Shown here: piece after piece, positions 50,737 through 59,906 of the stretch
Position numbering within the stretch: the stretch's first letter is position 1
Layout of the letters: every line of letters begins with the position of its first letter
Assembly: GCF_002259745.1 (NCBI RefSeq)
Contig: NZ_MWWW01000015.1
Span: 1-64,000, forward strand
Origin: Bifidobacterium myosotis
Lineage (GTDB): Bacteria; Actinomycetota; Actinomycetes; Actinomycetales; Bifidobacteriaceae
Direction of reading: 5' to 3'
DNA: 64,000 nt
Position numbers and translations under genes: made by a program
The notes under the pieces: generated by a model
Databases searched by the model: none
Seen by the model: only the letters and a program-made list of their open reading frames with translations
What the model was told of the DNA's origin: nothing

Positions 50737-52548
50737 CTACGCCGCGACCCGCAATGTATGGTCGGACAGCGCATGAATCGCGTCATTGATCGCCGCCCTA
50801 CGTGCAAGCAACCACTGCGCATCATGCGGGTAATCCGCGAATGTCAGAGGACGATCCAATCCATCCCGCAGCAGCGTCAGCACGCGGTCTCGCCCCGCCA
50901 ATGATTCCAACAGTCGGCATGCGCACAGGTCGTTCATCGCCTCCTCAAGCACCATGATGCGAACGGATTCCTCAGGCACACCCTTCGGGCCCGGATACAG
51001 CAGGAAGGCGTCGCCCGCAGCGAACCCCTCCGGCGTGCCCGCCTCGGTGTACGGGTTGATTGGCCTCATGGAATATTGAGAATTGTAGAAGTTAAGTCCC
51101 CAATGCAGGAACCCGGCCAAATCGTAGACATACAGCAGGAAACCGAGTATGCGGTTGCGATAGGACGGCATCGCCATAAACCGGTTGGGCACATCCGTGG
51201 TCTGCGAGCAGCAGTAGTAGGTCCACAGGCCCTTCACACCAGCTCGTACAAACGGCTCGATGGCATCGTCCGCCGGAATGGGATGCTCGCAGGCGCCACT
51301 TTCGTAGAATTCAACGTGACTCACCGCATCCATGATCCGGTAATCCTTGAGATATGGCACGACCACTGCCTTAGCCGCCAGATACGAGTCGAGGTTGTCG
51401 GAGACCGGCTCATCGGAGACATGGAACACTGTATCCCCAGCAATGTCCAAGCGGCGCAGCTCGCGATCCAGTTCCGGCAGGAACGCGGCAAGGAAGTCAG
51501 GATATCCATCGGCCGGGTCGGTGGCGGAGGCCGACCAACCGAACAACTTACGTTCGACGCCATCCACCCGAGCAATGACTTTCGGACAATGCGCCGCACC
51601 CCACTGCGTAAACAGATGACTCATCTCGAATTGTCTGACGCCCGCTGCCCGGCACATTGCCACCCACCGCTCAAGCCGGGCAAAATCAAAGCTCCATACG
51701 CCCCGCTCACGAGTGACGCCAATGAGCTGCGTGGTCAACCGTTCGCCACCGACCACCGTATCCAGCGGCGGAGTGAACAGCGGGGTGTACATCATGGTGA
51801 CTCCGCGCTTGACTGCCGCACGCACAAACCGCTCCACAATGGTCCAGTGCTCATCACTCCAGACCGGTACGCCATACCATTGCGCCAGACAATCAGCATG
51901 CAGCCATTCGGTATGCTGCAACGTCAGCTCGGGCAGTTGCGCGGGGATGCGGTGAATCTCGACGGATGCACGCGCCACTTCAGCACCGCCGCGACGGGTG
52001 AAGGCGAATTCCAGCGTGCTCGTCCGCTCTTCCATCTCCTCATCAGTTTCCTCAACCGCAGACAGCTCTACGTCCACCCACAGCGAGCACCACTGTCCTG
52101 GCATAAAAGCCACCCATCCATCGGTGTCCTGCAGTAAATCTGGGTATGAACCGGAACGGTCGGATATGTAGGCGTCATCGACGGTACCGGGATAGGCCAC
52201 GAAATCCGCATGCACCAGCCGCACCGCACGCACATGGGCGTGCGCTGAGAGCAGGCCGGAAACCGTCACGCGGGTGACGAATTGGTTGACGCAGGTATCG
52301 TTCACAGCACTTTCCGCAAGCGCCGACCGCCCGTCATCGCCGCAGACGCAGCCACGCGAATGTCCGTCCATGATCTTGGCGACCTTGGATGCACCCGCAT
52401 CCACTGTATCCTCGACCCGATAGGCGAGCTGGAAGGAGACCGTCTCCCCTGCAAGCCCGGTCACCGTATCGATTCGTGCGGACGCCGGGTCGCCGCCCGG
52501 GAACGCCTTCTCCAGCGAATGAATGGGTATAACGTTGTATACAACCAT
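50737..52548 (-). CDS. GH123/DUF4091-like glycosidase (first copy)
   Basis: 603 residues, no signal peptide, ATG at 52548 with AAGGA upstream. An N-terminal beta-rich region (about 1-200) precedes a (beta/alpha)8-like catalytic region, and the C-terminal part holds GFLHWGLNFYNSQYS and GDAFLLYPG, typical of the DUF4091 family, which Pfam renamed GH123 catalytic domain as I recall. FHVSDEP places an Asp-Glu pair at residues 379-380, as used in substrate-assisted N-acetylhexosaminidases. The likely role is to release a terminal N-acetylhexosamine inside the cell; the exact sugar is unproven. It lies downstream of the ABC importer. Confidence 0.78.
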   Translation of the reverse strand: MVVYNVIPIHSLEKAFPGGDPASARIDTVTGLAGETVSFQLAYRVEDTVDAGASKVAKIMDGHSRGCVCGDDGRSALAESAVNDTCVNQFVTRVTVSGLLSAHAHVRAVRLVHADFVAYPGTVDDAYISDRSGSYPDLLQDTDGWVAFMPGQWCSLWVDVELSAVEETDEEMEERTSTLEFAFTRRGGAEVARASVEIHRIPAQLPELTLQHTEWLHADCLAQWYGVPVWSDEHWTIVERFVRAAVKRGVTMMYTPLFTPPLDTVVGGERLTTQLIGVTRERGVWSFDFARLERWVAMCRAAGVRQFEMSHLFTQWGAAHCPKVIARVDGVERKLFGWSASATDPADGYPDFLAAFLPELDRELRRLDIAGDTVFHVSDEPVSDNLDSYLAAKAVVVPYLKDYRIMDAVSHVEFYESGACEHPIPADDAIEPFVRAGVKGLWTYYCCSQTTDVPNRFMAMPSYRNRILGFLLYVYDLAGFLHWGLNFYNSQYSMRPINPYTEAGTPEGFAAGDAFLLYPGPKGVPEESVRIMVLEEAMNDLCACRLLESLAGRDRVLTLLRDGLDRPLTFADYPHDAQWLLARRAAINDAIHALSDHTLRVAA

Positions 52549-52645
52549 GAGGCATGTTCCTTATCTTTCATATGGCAATCGGCCTTGTTATTTCGTCAAG
52601 TCCGTCGAAGCGGAAAGGTGCAAGTGCCGTTAGCAAACATAAAGA

Positions 52646-52695
52646 TGCGTGGCGATGTGAATGAGGAATAGGAGATTAATTCACACCGCCACGCA
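52646..52695 (-). terminator. Inverted repeat after the ABC permease operon
   Basis: TGCGTGGCGATGTGAAT (52646-52662) pairs with ATTCACACCGCCACGCA (52679-52695) at 16 of 17 positions. It sits between the last permease gene and the GH123-like gene. This 273-bp gap shows no operator like those upstream of the binding-protein gene. Confidence 0.6.
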
Positions 52696-52821
52696 AGTCT
52701 GTATCTCGTCTCGGGCATTCTTAACCGCAAAGGGCTTGGGAAGGTTCGATGCCTACGGCCCGAGAAAAAGGATGGCGACGCGGCGAAGGCAAGGGTATCG
52801 GTGAATCCGCGCCGCCAAGTG

Positions 52822-53739
52822 TCACATCTTGACCGCGCCGGAGGCGAGGCCCGACTTCCAGTACCGCTGGGTGAGCATGAAGATGACCACCAACGGAATC
52901 AGGGAGACGAACGCGCCGACCAGCGACAGCGTGCCCAACTGGGCCACGGATTTGGCCTGATTGCTCCAATCGACCAAGCCAACGGTCACCGGGAACATCT
53001 TCGGATCGTTGAGAATCATCAACGGCAGCATGTAGTTGTTCCAGCTGGCGGTGAACGCGAACAGGAACACCGTGGTAAGTCCGACACGCATCATCGGCAC
53101 GGCAATCCGGAAGAAGATGCCGATCTCGCCGCAGCCATCCACGCGGGCGGCCTCGATGATCTCCATCGGAACCGAGGACTGGGCGGTAATCCAGGACAGC
53201 ATCACGCCGAACGGGTACACCAGAGCGGGCAACAGCACGGCCAGCACATTATTGCTTAGTCCCATCTTCACCAGCAGCAGGTACTGCGGCTGGGTGAGGG
53301 CGGCCATCGGCACGAGGAAGCTTAACGTAACGGCCCCGAGCACCACGCCCCGTCCGCGGAATCGATATACCGCAAGACCGTAGCCGCACATGGCACTCAC
53401 CAGCACGGTAAGCAACGAGCCGACCACCGAGTACAGCACCGAGTTGCCGATCCATCGCAAGAAGATGCCATCGTTATAGGTGAACACCTCCTTGAGATTC
53501 TCAAACAGGCGGAACCTTGCGAAGGAGAAGCTGGGCGTGGTATACAGGTCGCCGGCGCTTTTCGTCGACGCGATGAACAGCCAAATCACCGGCACCACGA
53601 AATAGACGAAGGCAGCGGCGAACAGCAGCAACGTCAGCATGCGCGCCCACCAAGGCGACAACGCGATACGTTGCCCCTGACGCGGAACCCCGTGCACGGC
53701 ATTTCGTCCGAACTTGGCGGAACTCACTGTCGCACTCAT
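52822..53739 (-). CDS. Carbohydrate ABC transporter permease (MalG type)
   Basis: 305 residues with six transmembrane helices after a 30-residue cytoplasmic lead. The ATPase-contact EAA motif reads EAARVDGCGEIGIFFRIAVP near residue 200-220. It forms the inner-membrane channel with the neighbouring MalF-type permease; no ATPase gene is present in the locus, as is usual for bifidobacterial sugar importers that share MsmK-type ATPases. Three bases separate it from the upstream permease gene, so the two are co-expressed. Confidence 0.93.
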   Translation of the reverse strand: MSATVSSAKFGRNAVHGVPRQGQRIALSPWWARMLTLLLFAAAFVYFVVPVIWLFIASTKSAGDLYTTPSFSFARFRLFENLKEVFTYNDGIFLRWIGNSVLYSVVGSLLTVLVSAMCGYGLAVYRFRGRGVVLGAVTLSFLVPMAALTQPQYLLLVKMGLSNNVLAVLLPALVYPFGVMLSWITAQSSVPMEIIEAARVDGCGEIGIFFRIAVPMMRVGLTTVFLFAFTASWNNYMLPLMILNDPKMFPVTVGLVDWSNQAKSVAQLGTLSLVGAFVSLIPLVVIFMLTQRYWKSGLASGAVKM

Positions 53740-53742
53740 GAT

Positions 53743-54768
53743 TCAGTCCTTCTTCCTGCGCTGGGCAAGAGCCACCAGCGCCGACAACACGAACGCAACC
53801 ACCGCCACGATGATGGACATGGCAGATCCCATATTCTGATTCTTCATCGTCATTGTGGTGTTGAGAACACTCATCATCGGTGTGAAGTCACTACTGACAT
53901 TGGCCGTGATGCTTCGTAGCACCGTCGGTTCGTTGAACAGCTGGATTGTGCCGACGATGGACATGAACAGCGTCACCAGCAGCGACGGCAGCACCATGGG
54001 GATTTTGATGGACCAGGCGATGCGGAACTCGCTGGCGCCATCGATGCGGGCGGCTTCATACAAATCATGCGGGATGGATTGCAGGGACGAGAAGATGATC
54101 ACCATGTTCACGCCGACGTACACCCATGTGGTGATGTTGGCCGCGGACCAGAGCACCGTGCCGGGGGCCAGAAAATCAGCGTTGACGCCGATGGCCTTCA
54201 GCCCTTTGACGATGGGGCTCACGCCCGGCTGGTACAAAAAGCCCCAGAGCAGGGCGGCCACCACGCTGGGCACCGCGTAAGGCAGGAACACCATGACCTG
54301 CGCGGTCTTCTTGAATCTGACCAGCGAAGAATCGATCAGCAGCGCAAACAGCAGGGACAGACCGAGCATAACCGGCACCTGCACCACACCGAACAGCAGC
54401 ATGCGGCCGAAGCCGGACATGAATGCCTGATTATGCAATGCCTCGATGTAGTTGTTCAGTCCCACGAACCGGGCTTCACGACCACCTCCGCCGAAGCCGA
54501 GTCCGGAACGTTTGACAGCGAACAACGAATCCCAAATGGCCATACCGAGCGGCACCAAAATGAACACCACAAAGGCTACGACGAATGGACCCACGAAGAA
54601 GTACGGGACGGCGCTAGGCCCGCGCTTGCCGGCACGGGCGATGCGCTTGGAATGACCGGCCGTGGCGCTGGGGACGGCACCACGGGATACGGTCTTCGCA
54701 GAGGCCGTGCGGCCGGCGGCGGTTTGTTCACCGTCGGCCGCACTACGAACGGACATCGCGGACGTCAT
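53743..54768 (-). CDS. Carbohydrate ABC transporter permease (MalF type)
   Basis: Start 54768 (MTSAMSVRSAADG) is the first ATG; a GTG three codons earlier (54777) would overlap the binding-protein stop. About 341 residues, with a 50-residue Ala/Ser/Thr/Arg-rich cytoplasmic lead, then six helices from VPYFFVGPFVVAFVVFILVP. The EAA loop is EAARIDGASEFRIAWSIKIP. The long periplasmic-side loop (about 40 residues after the first helix) is typical. It completes the channel together with the MalG-type protein. Confidence 0.93.
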   Translation of the reverse strand: MTSAMSVRSAADGEQTAAGRTASAKTVSRGAVPSATAGHSKRIARAGKRGPSAVPYFFVGPFVVAFVVFILVPLGMAIWDSLFAVKRSGLGFGGGGREARFVGLNNYIEALHNQAFMSGFGRMLLFGVVQVPVMLGLSLLFALLIDSSLVRFKKTAQVMVFLPYAVPSVVAALLWGFLYQPGVSPIVKGLKAIGVNADFLAPGTVLWSAANITTWVYVGVNMVIIFSSLQSIPHDLYEAARIDGASEFRIAWSIKIPMVLPSLLVTLFMSIVGTIQLFNEPTVLRSITANVSSDFTPMMSVLNTTMTMKNQNMGSAMSIIVAVVAFVLSALVALAQRRKKD

Positions 54769-54773
54769 GGCGA

Positions 54774-56084
54774 TCACTTCACGTTCAGGCCCTTGTCGGC
54801 CGCGGCCTTCTTCAGCTTCGCAGCGGCGTTGGTCAGGGCTTCCTTGAAGGTCTCATCGCCATTGACAACCTTGGCGAACTCCTCCTGCAGGGCCGTTTGA
54901 CCAGCGGTGATGGCCGGACCATTGATGCCACCGTCGGAGTTCAGGTTATTCGCGGACTTGATGAATTCGTCATAGATGGGCTGGCCGGAGAAGTAGTCGC
55001 TCGGGGCCGACATGGCTTCGCTCTCGAATCCGGCCTTGGCGGCGGGGAACAGGCCTCCCTTGCCGATCAGCACTTCGAGTGAATCGGGGTCGGAATTGAG
55101 CCACACGATGAACTTGGCGGCCTGCTCCGGGTACTTGCAGTTCTTGGTCACCACGTTGATGCCACCACCATCGTCGCTCCAGGGACCGTTGCCGTCATCG
55201 GAGATGGCTTGGGAGATGGCCCACTTGCCGGACAGGTCGGGCGCATTCTCTTTGAGAATCGTGGTGAACCAAGCGAGGTAATTGAAGGATGCGATTTCTC
55301 CGTTGTTGACCGCGGTCCAGAACTCCGGCGTGAAGATCTCGACCGGTTTGACCAGTCCTTCATCAAGCAGGGTCTGGTAGCGTTCGGCGACCTTCTGGTT
55401 CGCCTCGCTGTCCAGCGTCACCTTCCAAGAGTCACCATCGGTCTTGAACCATGAACCTCCGTACTGCAGGAAGTCGGTCTCAAACGGAGCGGTGTCGTTG
55501 GGAGTGAACGCCGCGATATATACGTTCGGATCCGCTGCGTGCAGCTTGCGGGCCGCATCCAGGTACTCATCCCACGTCTTCGGTACCTCGACGCCGTACT
55601 TCTCGAAGATATCCTTACGGTACATGAACGCGGTGGGAGCGGAGTCCTGCGGGACACCGTAAATGCCGTCTCCGAGCACCGCCGTGGACCATGCACCGTC
55701 GGTGAACAGGTCCTTGTCGTCGGAAACATACTGGCTGATGTCCTGAATCTGGCCATCGATCACATAATCGACCATGTCGAAGGCCGGCATCTGCAGGATG
55801 TCCCCGGACGTGCCGGCATCGATTTGCGTGGAGTAGTTCTTGCGGGCGTCGCTAGCGATGCGCTTGAACTCGACCTGGATGTCCGGGTTCTCCTTGTTCC
55901 ACAGATCCACGGCCTCCTCGATGCCAGGCACCCAGCCGGTGAAGGTCAGTTTGACCTTGCCATCCGCGGGAGCCGCGGAATCACCGGAACCGGAATCGGA
56001 CGTCGAACCGCATGCAGTGACCACGAGCATGGATGCCGCCACCGCTAGGGCGGCCGCCGACTTCATCGATTTGTTGATGTTCAT
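54774..56084 (-). CDS. ABC transporter sugar-binding lipoprotein
   Basis: 436 residues; start 56084 (MNINKSMKSAAALAV) with GAAAGGA upstream. Signal peptide ends in lipobox VVTAC (acylated Cys at residue 25). The cluster-1 solute-binding fold follows: KLTFTGWVPGIEEAVDLWNK, FMYRKDIFEKYGVEVPKTWD, and NGEIASFNYLAWFTTILK. It delivers the sugar to the two permeases encoded downstream. Its gene is preceded by three TGACGTCA-type sites. Ligand specificity cannot be read from sequence; neighbouring GH123-like enzymes suggest an oligosaccharide with an N-acetylhexosamine. Confidence 0.93.
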   Translation of the reverse strand: MNINKSMKSAAALAVAASMLVVTACGSTSDSGSGDSAAPADGKVKLTFTGWVPGIEEAVDLWNKENPDIQVEFKRIASDARKNYSTQIDAGTSGDILQMPAFDMVDYVIDGQIQDISQYVSDDKDLFTDGAWSTAVLGDGIYGVPQDSAPTAFMYRKDIFEKYGVEVPKTWDEYLDAARKLHAADPNVYIAAFTPNDTAPFETDFLQYGGSWFKTDGDSWKVTLDSEANQKVAERYQTLLDEGLVKPVEIFTPEFWTAVNNGEIASFNYLAWFTTILKENAPDLSGKWAISQAISDDGNGPWSDDGGGINVVTKNCKYPEQAAKFIVWLNSDPDSLEVLIGKGGLFPAAKAGFESEAMSAPSDYFSGQPIYDEFIKSANNLNSDGGINGPAITAGQTALQEEFAKVVNGDETFKEALTNAAAKLKKAAADKGLNVK

Positions 56085-56145
56085 GGGAAGGTCCTTTCTC
56101 TTCCTGTTCACGGTTCCCGCTCGATGTTGAGAGGAATCATTATGG

Positions 56146-56230
56146 CGACGTCATCATCGCATTATGAACAACGATTGTTATCGTATAGGTATTTTTTGGT
56201 GACGTCAACATTTCGGGCGTGTTGACGTCA
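56146..56230. promoter_or_regulatory. Three LacI-type operator sites upstream of the binding-protein gene
   Basis: GCGACGTCATC (56146-), GGTGACGTCAACA (56199-) and GTTGACGTCACCA (56222-) share the palindromic centre GACGTC. They lie between the LacI gene and the binding-protein gene, in AT-rich DNA that should contain the promoter. They match the sites at 57443 and 57524. Confidence 0.75.
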
Positions 56231-56278
56231 CCATTTTATTGTTACGCAATCGCCTTATACTCCGACCCGCACACGCAT

Positions 56279-57301
56279 TCAGCGGTATTTCGCCGTCGAG
56301 CCGTGCATGACCAGCTCGGGCACCACCTCCAGCCTGCTGCCGCGCTTGTCGGCATCCTTCATCATCGACAGCAACAGACGCACGGCCCCGGAGCCGGCAG
56401 CCACGAAATCCCTGCGCACGGACGTCAGCACGTTGCCAGGCACGAAGTACCCCAACACGTCATCCACACCGACGATGGACACGTCACGCGAAATCTCAAG
56501 TCCACGCTCGCGGCACGCCTTCATGGCACCACTGGCGATGGCGTCATCCGACGCGAACACCGCAGTGCAGTCCGGATACATATCCAGCAGCCGCACCGCG
56601 GCTCGATACCCCTCGTCCGGCATCCAATCCTCCGATTCCACATACTGCGGCACCGGCGCGCCATGCCTTTCGAGCGCGGCGCGCCACGCCTCCACGCGGC
56701 GTACAGACGCAGGGAACGAGAGCGGGCCTGCAATATGACAGACCGTACGATGCCCCAGCGAAAGCAGGTGATCTACCACCAGTTCGCTGATGCGCCCCTC
56801 AAGCATGTCCACGTACGACCACCAAGCCGGGAACCGTGTCAATGCGCCCATCACCACCGTGGGAATATGCGACAGTTCCTCGGCGGACTCATCCGATATG
56901 TCGTCGTCCGAGAAAACGATCATGCCGTCCAGGTTGAGACTCAAAATGTACCGCGCGTTCCCGGACAGCGTTTCGGATGCGTCGTTGTCCACAGGAATCA
57001 TCATGATGCCATAGCCCAGCTTGGAAACCTGCCTGGAGACGCCCTCCAGCACATCGGCCAAATCGTTGTTGCGGTAGAACTTGACGACCATGCCAATCAT
57101 TTTCGAGCGCCCGACACGCAACGCGCGCGCCTGCAGGTTCGGCGTATATCCAAGCTCCTTCATCGCCGCACGGACCTTGCGCCGGGTGGTCTCCTTGACC
57201 AGATCGCTGCCGTTGGCCACACGCGAGACCGTCTGCTGCGAAACCCCGGCCAACTTGGCCACATCGATGATGGACACGGTCTTCTTGACGGACCCCGACA
57301 T
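56279..57301 (-). CDS. LacI-family transcriptional regulator
   Basis: Start 57301 (MSGSVKKTVSIIDVAKLAGV) is chosen for the AAGGAG upstream and the usual HTH position. The 340-residue protein has the LacI HTH and hinge (VAKLAGVSQQTVSRVANGSD, then ARALRVGRS) and a periplasmic-binding-type effector domain with MIGMVVKFYRNNDLADVLEG. Sites TGACGTCA flank both sides of its gene (56146-56230 and 57443-57531), so it probably represses the ABC operon, itself and the divergent glycosidase until an imported sugar binds. Confidence 0.93.
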   Translation of the reverse strand: MSGSVKKTVSIIDVAKLAGVSQQTVSRVANGSDLVKETTRRKVRAAMKELGYTPNLQARALRVGRSKMIGMVVKFYRNNDLADVLEGVSRQVSKLGYGIMMIPVDNDASETLSGNARYILSLNLDGMIVFSDDDISDESAEELSHIPTVVMGALTRFPAWWSYVDMLEGRISELVVDHLLSLGHRTVCHIAGPLSFPASVRRVEAWRAALERHGAPVPQYVESEDWMPDEGYRAAVRLLDMYPDCTAVFASDDAIASGAMKACRERGLEISRDVSIVGVDDVLGYFVPGNVLTSVRRDFVAAGSGAVRLLLSMMKDADKRGSRLEVVPELVMHGSTAKYR

Positions 57302-57442
57302 GTCTTGCACTCCTTGATCGCCGCTTATTACGCTGTCTATCAGACCACTATCCATCGATACTGCGATCCCTCGATTCCGCAGACCGGCACGCCGCACATG
57401 GCATCTTCGCCACCAAAGGCGACGACTCTCAAGAAAATCTGA

Positions 57443-57531
57443 TGACGTCAACATCAAACTGTAGCAAAGCGTGCAAACACGCGACACCCTGTTGTTCTCC
57501 TCAAACTAGGACTATAGTTATGATGACGTCA
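57443..57531. promoter_or_regulatory. Two LacI-type operator sites in the divergent promoter region
   Basis: GATGACGTCAACAT (57441-57454) and GATGACGTCATCAT (57522-57535); the second is a near-perfect palindrome ATGATGACGTCATCAT. One is near the LacI start side, the other 80 bp upstream of the plus-strand glycosidase. Confidence 0.78.
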
Positions 57532-57611
57532 TCATTTTATAGGCAGCAATATCACCGCCGATCTTGCACCGCCACGGCAATCGGTCGGCCACGCCACAAA
57601 GGAGCATCATC

Positions 57612-59501
57612 ATGGCACAGCCCACGGGGTATGCCACCGCATACGAGGAATTTCTGTTTCCGGACCAAGAGCCCGGAGCGCTGCCCACACACATCGACAT
57701 CACCACCGCCCTGAACGGAAGGCCCGGAGTGCAGGTCGTCGTCGCGGTCGATAAACCGCATGATGTCGAGAATCGCGCCCATACCGACAATCATCGTGAA
57801 ACCGAAAACCCAGCTGGAGCGGAAACCCCAGATCGGCACGACGATACAGTCCGTTTCCAACTCACCGGCGAGGGGTTCTCCGTCGAATGGTTCCACATGA
57901 TTGCGGTGCCGGTCGAATACAACACCGGCGACGGACAGACCCAAGGCGGCGACATGGTGACACTGCCCGACGCCAGACCGGAATACGCCATCCGAAAGGC
58001 CCCGTTCAAGGTGTACGACTGCCTTCGGCCGATTACGTCGGCGGGCGGAAACGGCCGCGAATCCCGGCGACCACACGACAGCGACGATAGCCGAAACGGC
58101 CTATCCGGCCAAAACTCCAAGGCCACGCCAATACTGCCATCCGTCCAAACAGACCAAAACGTGCATGCGACCCCAAACGCGACGGCACAGTCCATGCACA
58201 CCGTCGCAGTCCCCGTCATCGACGACCGCGCCGCCCTCTACCTTACACTGCAGCCGAATCCCGGCATCACACCCGGGCGATATCGTCTGGAACTGACCGT
58301 CGAAACGAGCGCGCAAAATAACGACCCGTGGTCCATCGCCTTGGACATCACCGTGGTAAACGTCATCATCCCACCCGAACGATTCCACGTTTCCAATTGG
58401 TTCTCATTGCCAGCAATCTCGCGGATGCATCACGCGGACATGGGCTCACCGCGATTCCTGGAAGTGCTCGACCAATACATTGAAGCCATGCGCCGCACCC
58501 GGCAGGACACTTTCTTCATCGAGATTGACCAGACATGCGTGACAAGTCGCGAACCGTACACCTTCGATTTCGAATATCTAACCCCGATTATCGAACGGTT
58601 CTTCGCGGCGGGCATGACCACTCTGGAAATCGGCCCGCTGCTGTCGCGCGGATTCAAACCGGATGGCATGCCGAATATGCTCACCGATGCCTTCACCTGT
58701 GCGATGGCGCCCAACGTGCCGTTCGAATCGACACAAGGGTATGACATCACCACCGCCTATCTGGCCGCACTAGCAGCGTTCCTACAACGACACGGCTGGC
58801 AGCGTCATGTTCTGGTGCACATCCACGACGAGCCCGACGTCCACTGCCCCAGCGAGGGCGTGCTTGCCGCACGACGCAGGCAGTACTACATGGCCGTGGC
58901 GATGCTGAAAAAGCATCTTCCCGATGCACGGGTGTTGGAGGCAATCAAAACGGACTCCTTCCGTGGCGGGCTCGACGTCTGGATTCCGACCACCAGCGGT
59001 TACGAAGCCGAACAACGCTCATTCGAGCGCATGCGCGAGCTGGGAGATGAGGTGTGGAACTACGTGTGCTGTGAGCCGGAAGGCCACTGGCTCAACCGGT
59101 TCCTTGATCAGAAGGTCATCCATTCACGACTGTTGTTCTGGGGATTCGAATACAATCGTCTCTCCGGATTCCTGCACTGGGGATTCAACCAGTTCCCCGA
59201 GGGGATGAATCCGTTCCAGGCAACGAGCTGCCATAATCCGACCGGACTGGGCACGAACTTCCCATGCGGCGACGCGTTCATCGTGTACCCAGGCAATGAC
59301 GGGCCATGGCTGAGCATGCGGCTGGAGGCCGAACGCCGTGGCACCGAAGATCTGGAACTGTTGCGCCAGTTGCGGGAACGCAATCCGGAGCTGCACAATC
59401 GGCTTATCGCCCAAGTCTTCCGTTCCAACACCGACTACAGCGACGATGAGGCGGCGTTCGACCGCGCATACCGGCAACTGCTCGGAGCGTTGGCTGAATA
59501 G
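57612..59501 (+). CDS. GH123/DUF4091-like glycosidase (second copy)
   Basis: ATG at 57612 has GGAGCATCATC upstream. The 629-residue protein is paralogous to the first copy: HIHDEP gives an Asp-Glu pair at residues 406-407, and the C-terminus has GFLHWGFNQFPEGMNPFQAT and GDAFIVYPGNDGPW. Between about residues 140 and 200 it carries an insertion rich in Gly/Asp/Asn (GGNGRESRRPHDSDDSRNGL) absent from the first. No signal peptide. It is transcribed divergently from LacI, with an operator-like palindrome 80 bp upstream. The two copies probably differ in the linkage or sugar they cleave. Confidence 0.78.
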   Translation: MAQPTGYATAYEEFLFPDQEPGALPTHIDITTALNGRPGVQVVVAVDKPHDVENRAHTDNHRETENPAGAETPDRHDDTVRFQLTGEGFSVEWFHMIAVPVEYNTGDGQTQGGDMVTLPDARPEYAIRKAPFKVYDCLRPITSAGGNGRESRRPHDSDDSRNGLSGQNSKATPILPSVQTDQNVHATPNATAQSMHTVAVPVIDDRAALYLTLQPNPGITPGRYRLELTVETSAQNNDPWSIALDITVVNVIIPPERFHVSNWFSLPAISRMHHADMGSPRFLEVLDQYIEAMRRTRQDTFFIEIDQTCVTSREPYTFDFEYLTPIIERFFAAGMTTLEIGPLLSRGFKPDGMPNMLTDAFTCAMAPNVPFESTQGYDITTAYLAALAAFLQRHGWQRHVLVHIHDEPDVHCPSEGVLAARRRQYYMAVAMLKKHLPDARVLEAIKTDSFRGGLDVWIPTTSGYEAEQRSFERMRELGDEVWNYVCCEPEGHWLNRFLDQKVIHSRLLFWGFEYNRLSGFLHWGFNQFPEGMNPFQATSCHNPTGLGTNFPCGDAFIVYPGNDGPWLSMRLEAERRGTEDLELLRQLRERNPELHNRLIAQVFRSNTDYSDDEAAFDRAYRQLLGALAE

Positions 59502-59906
59502 CACCGGTTGCAACACCCATCGGTTCTGGCCTACTGAACTTAGAAAAGGATTAAAAAGGATATGAAAGGATAAACAAAGCCAGCTCGGCAGCACCGGCAC
59601 CGTGCGACGGCACAGCCGCGCCGCCACTTTCTGCATCACCGTCATGTTTTCTGCCTCATATCGCACTGCAATGAGGCAGAGAACATGAGGCAGAAAACCG
59701 TGCCCCACAGGAGCTGTAGGCGCCCTCGAGATGCGCCCCATTCCCAAGATATGAAAACTTAGAAAAAGATATACAAAGATAGAAAAGGTTTTATTTATGC
59801 ATCCTCATACAGATATGTGGACTACACCATCCCGTATCTGCGTCAGTGGCTTCGAGAGCATGCCGCAACATTGCTGATGACTGCGACCGAAAGGTAGCGC
59901 TGCCAC
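59502..59906. other. Intergenic region with A-rich repeats and competing inverted repeats
   Basis: 405 bp with no gene. GGATTAAAAAGGATATGAAA type repeats occur at 59539-59575 and again, diverged, at 59750-59790. The part between carries the inverted repeats listed separately. A terminator for one of the flanking converging genes is likely here. Confidence 0.5.
59643..59698. repeat. One left arm with two alternative right arms
   Basis: CATGTTTTCTGCCTCAT (59643-59659) can pair with ATGAGGCAGAGAACATG (59671-59687, 16 of 17) or, over 14 perfect pairs, with ATGAGGCAGAAAAC (59685-59698). The two hairpins exclude each other. Confidence 0.75.

Noticed and set aside
52721..52969. Minus-strand 82-codon frame overlapping the MalG-type permease end
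   Set aside because: It overlaps the permease C-terminus in another frame and has no motif or ribosome binding site.
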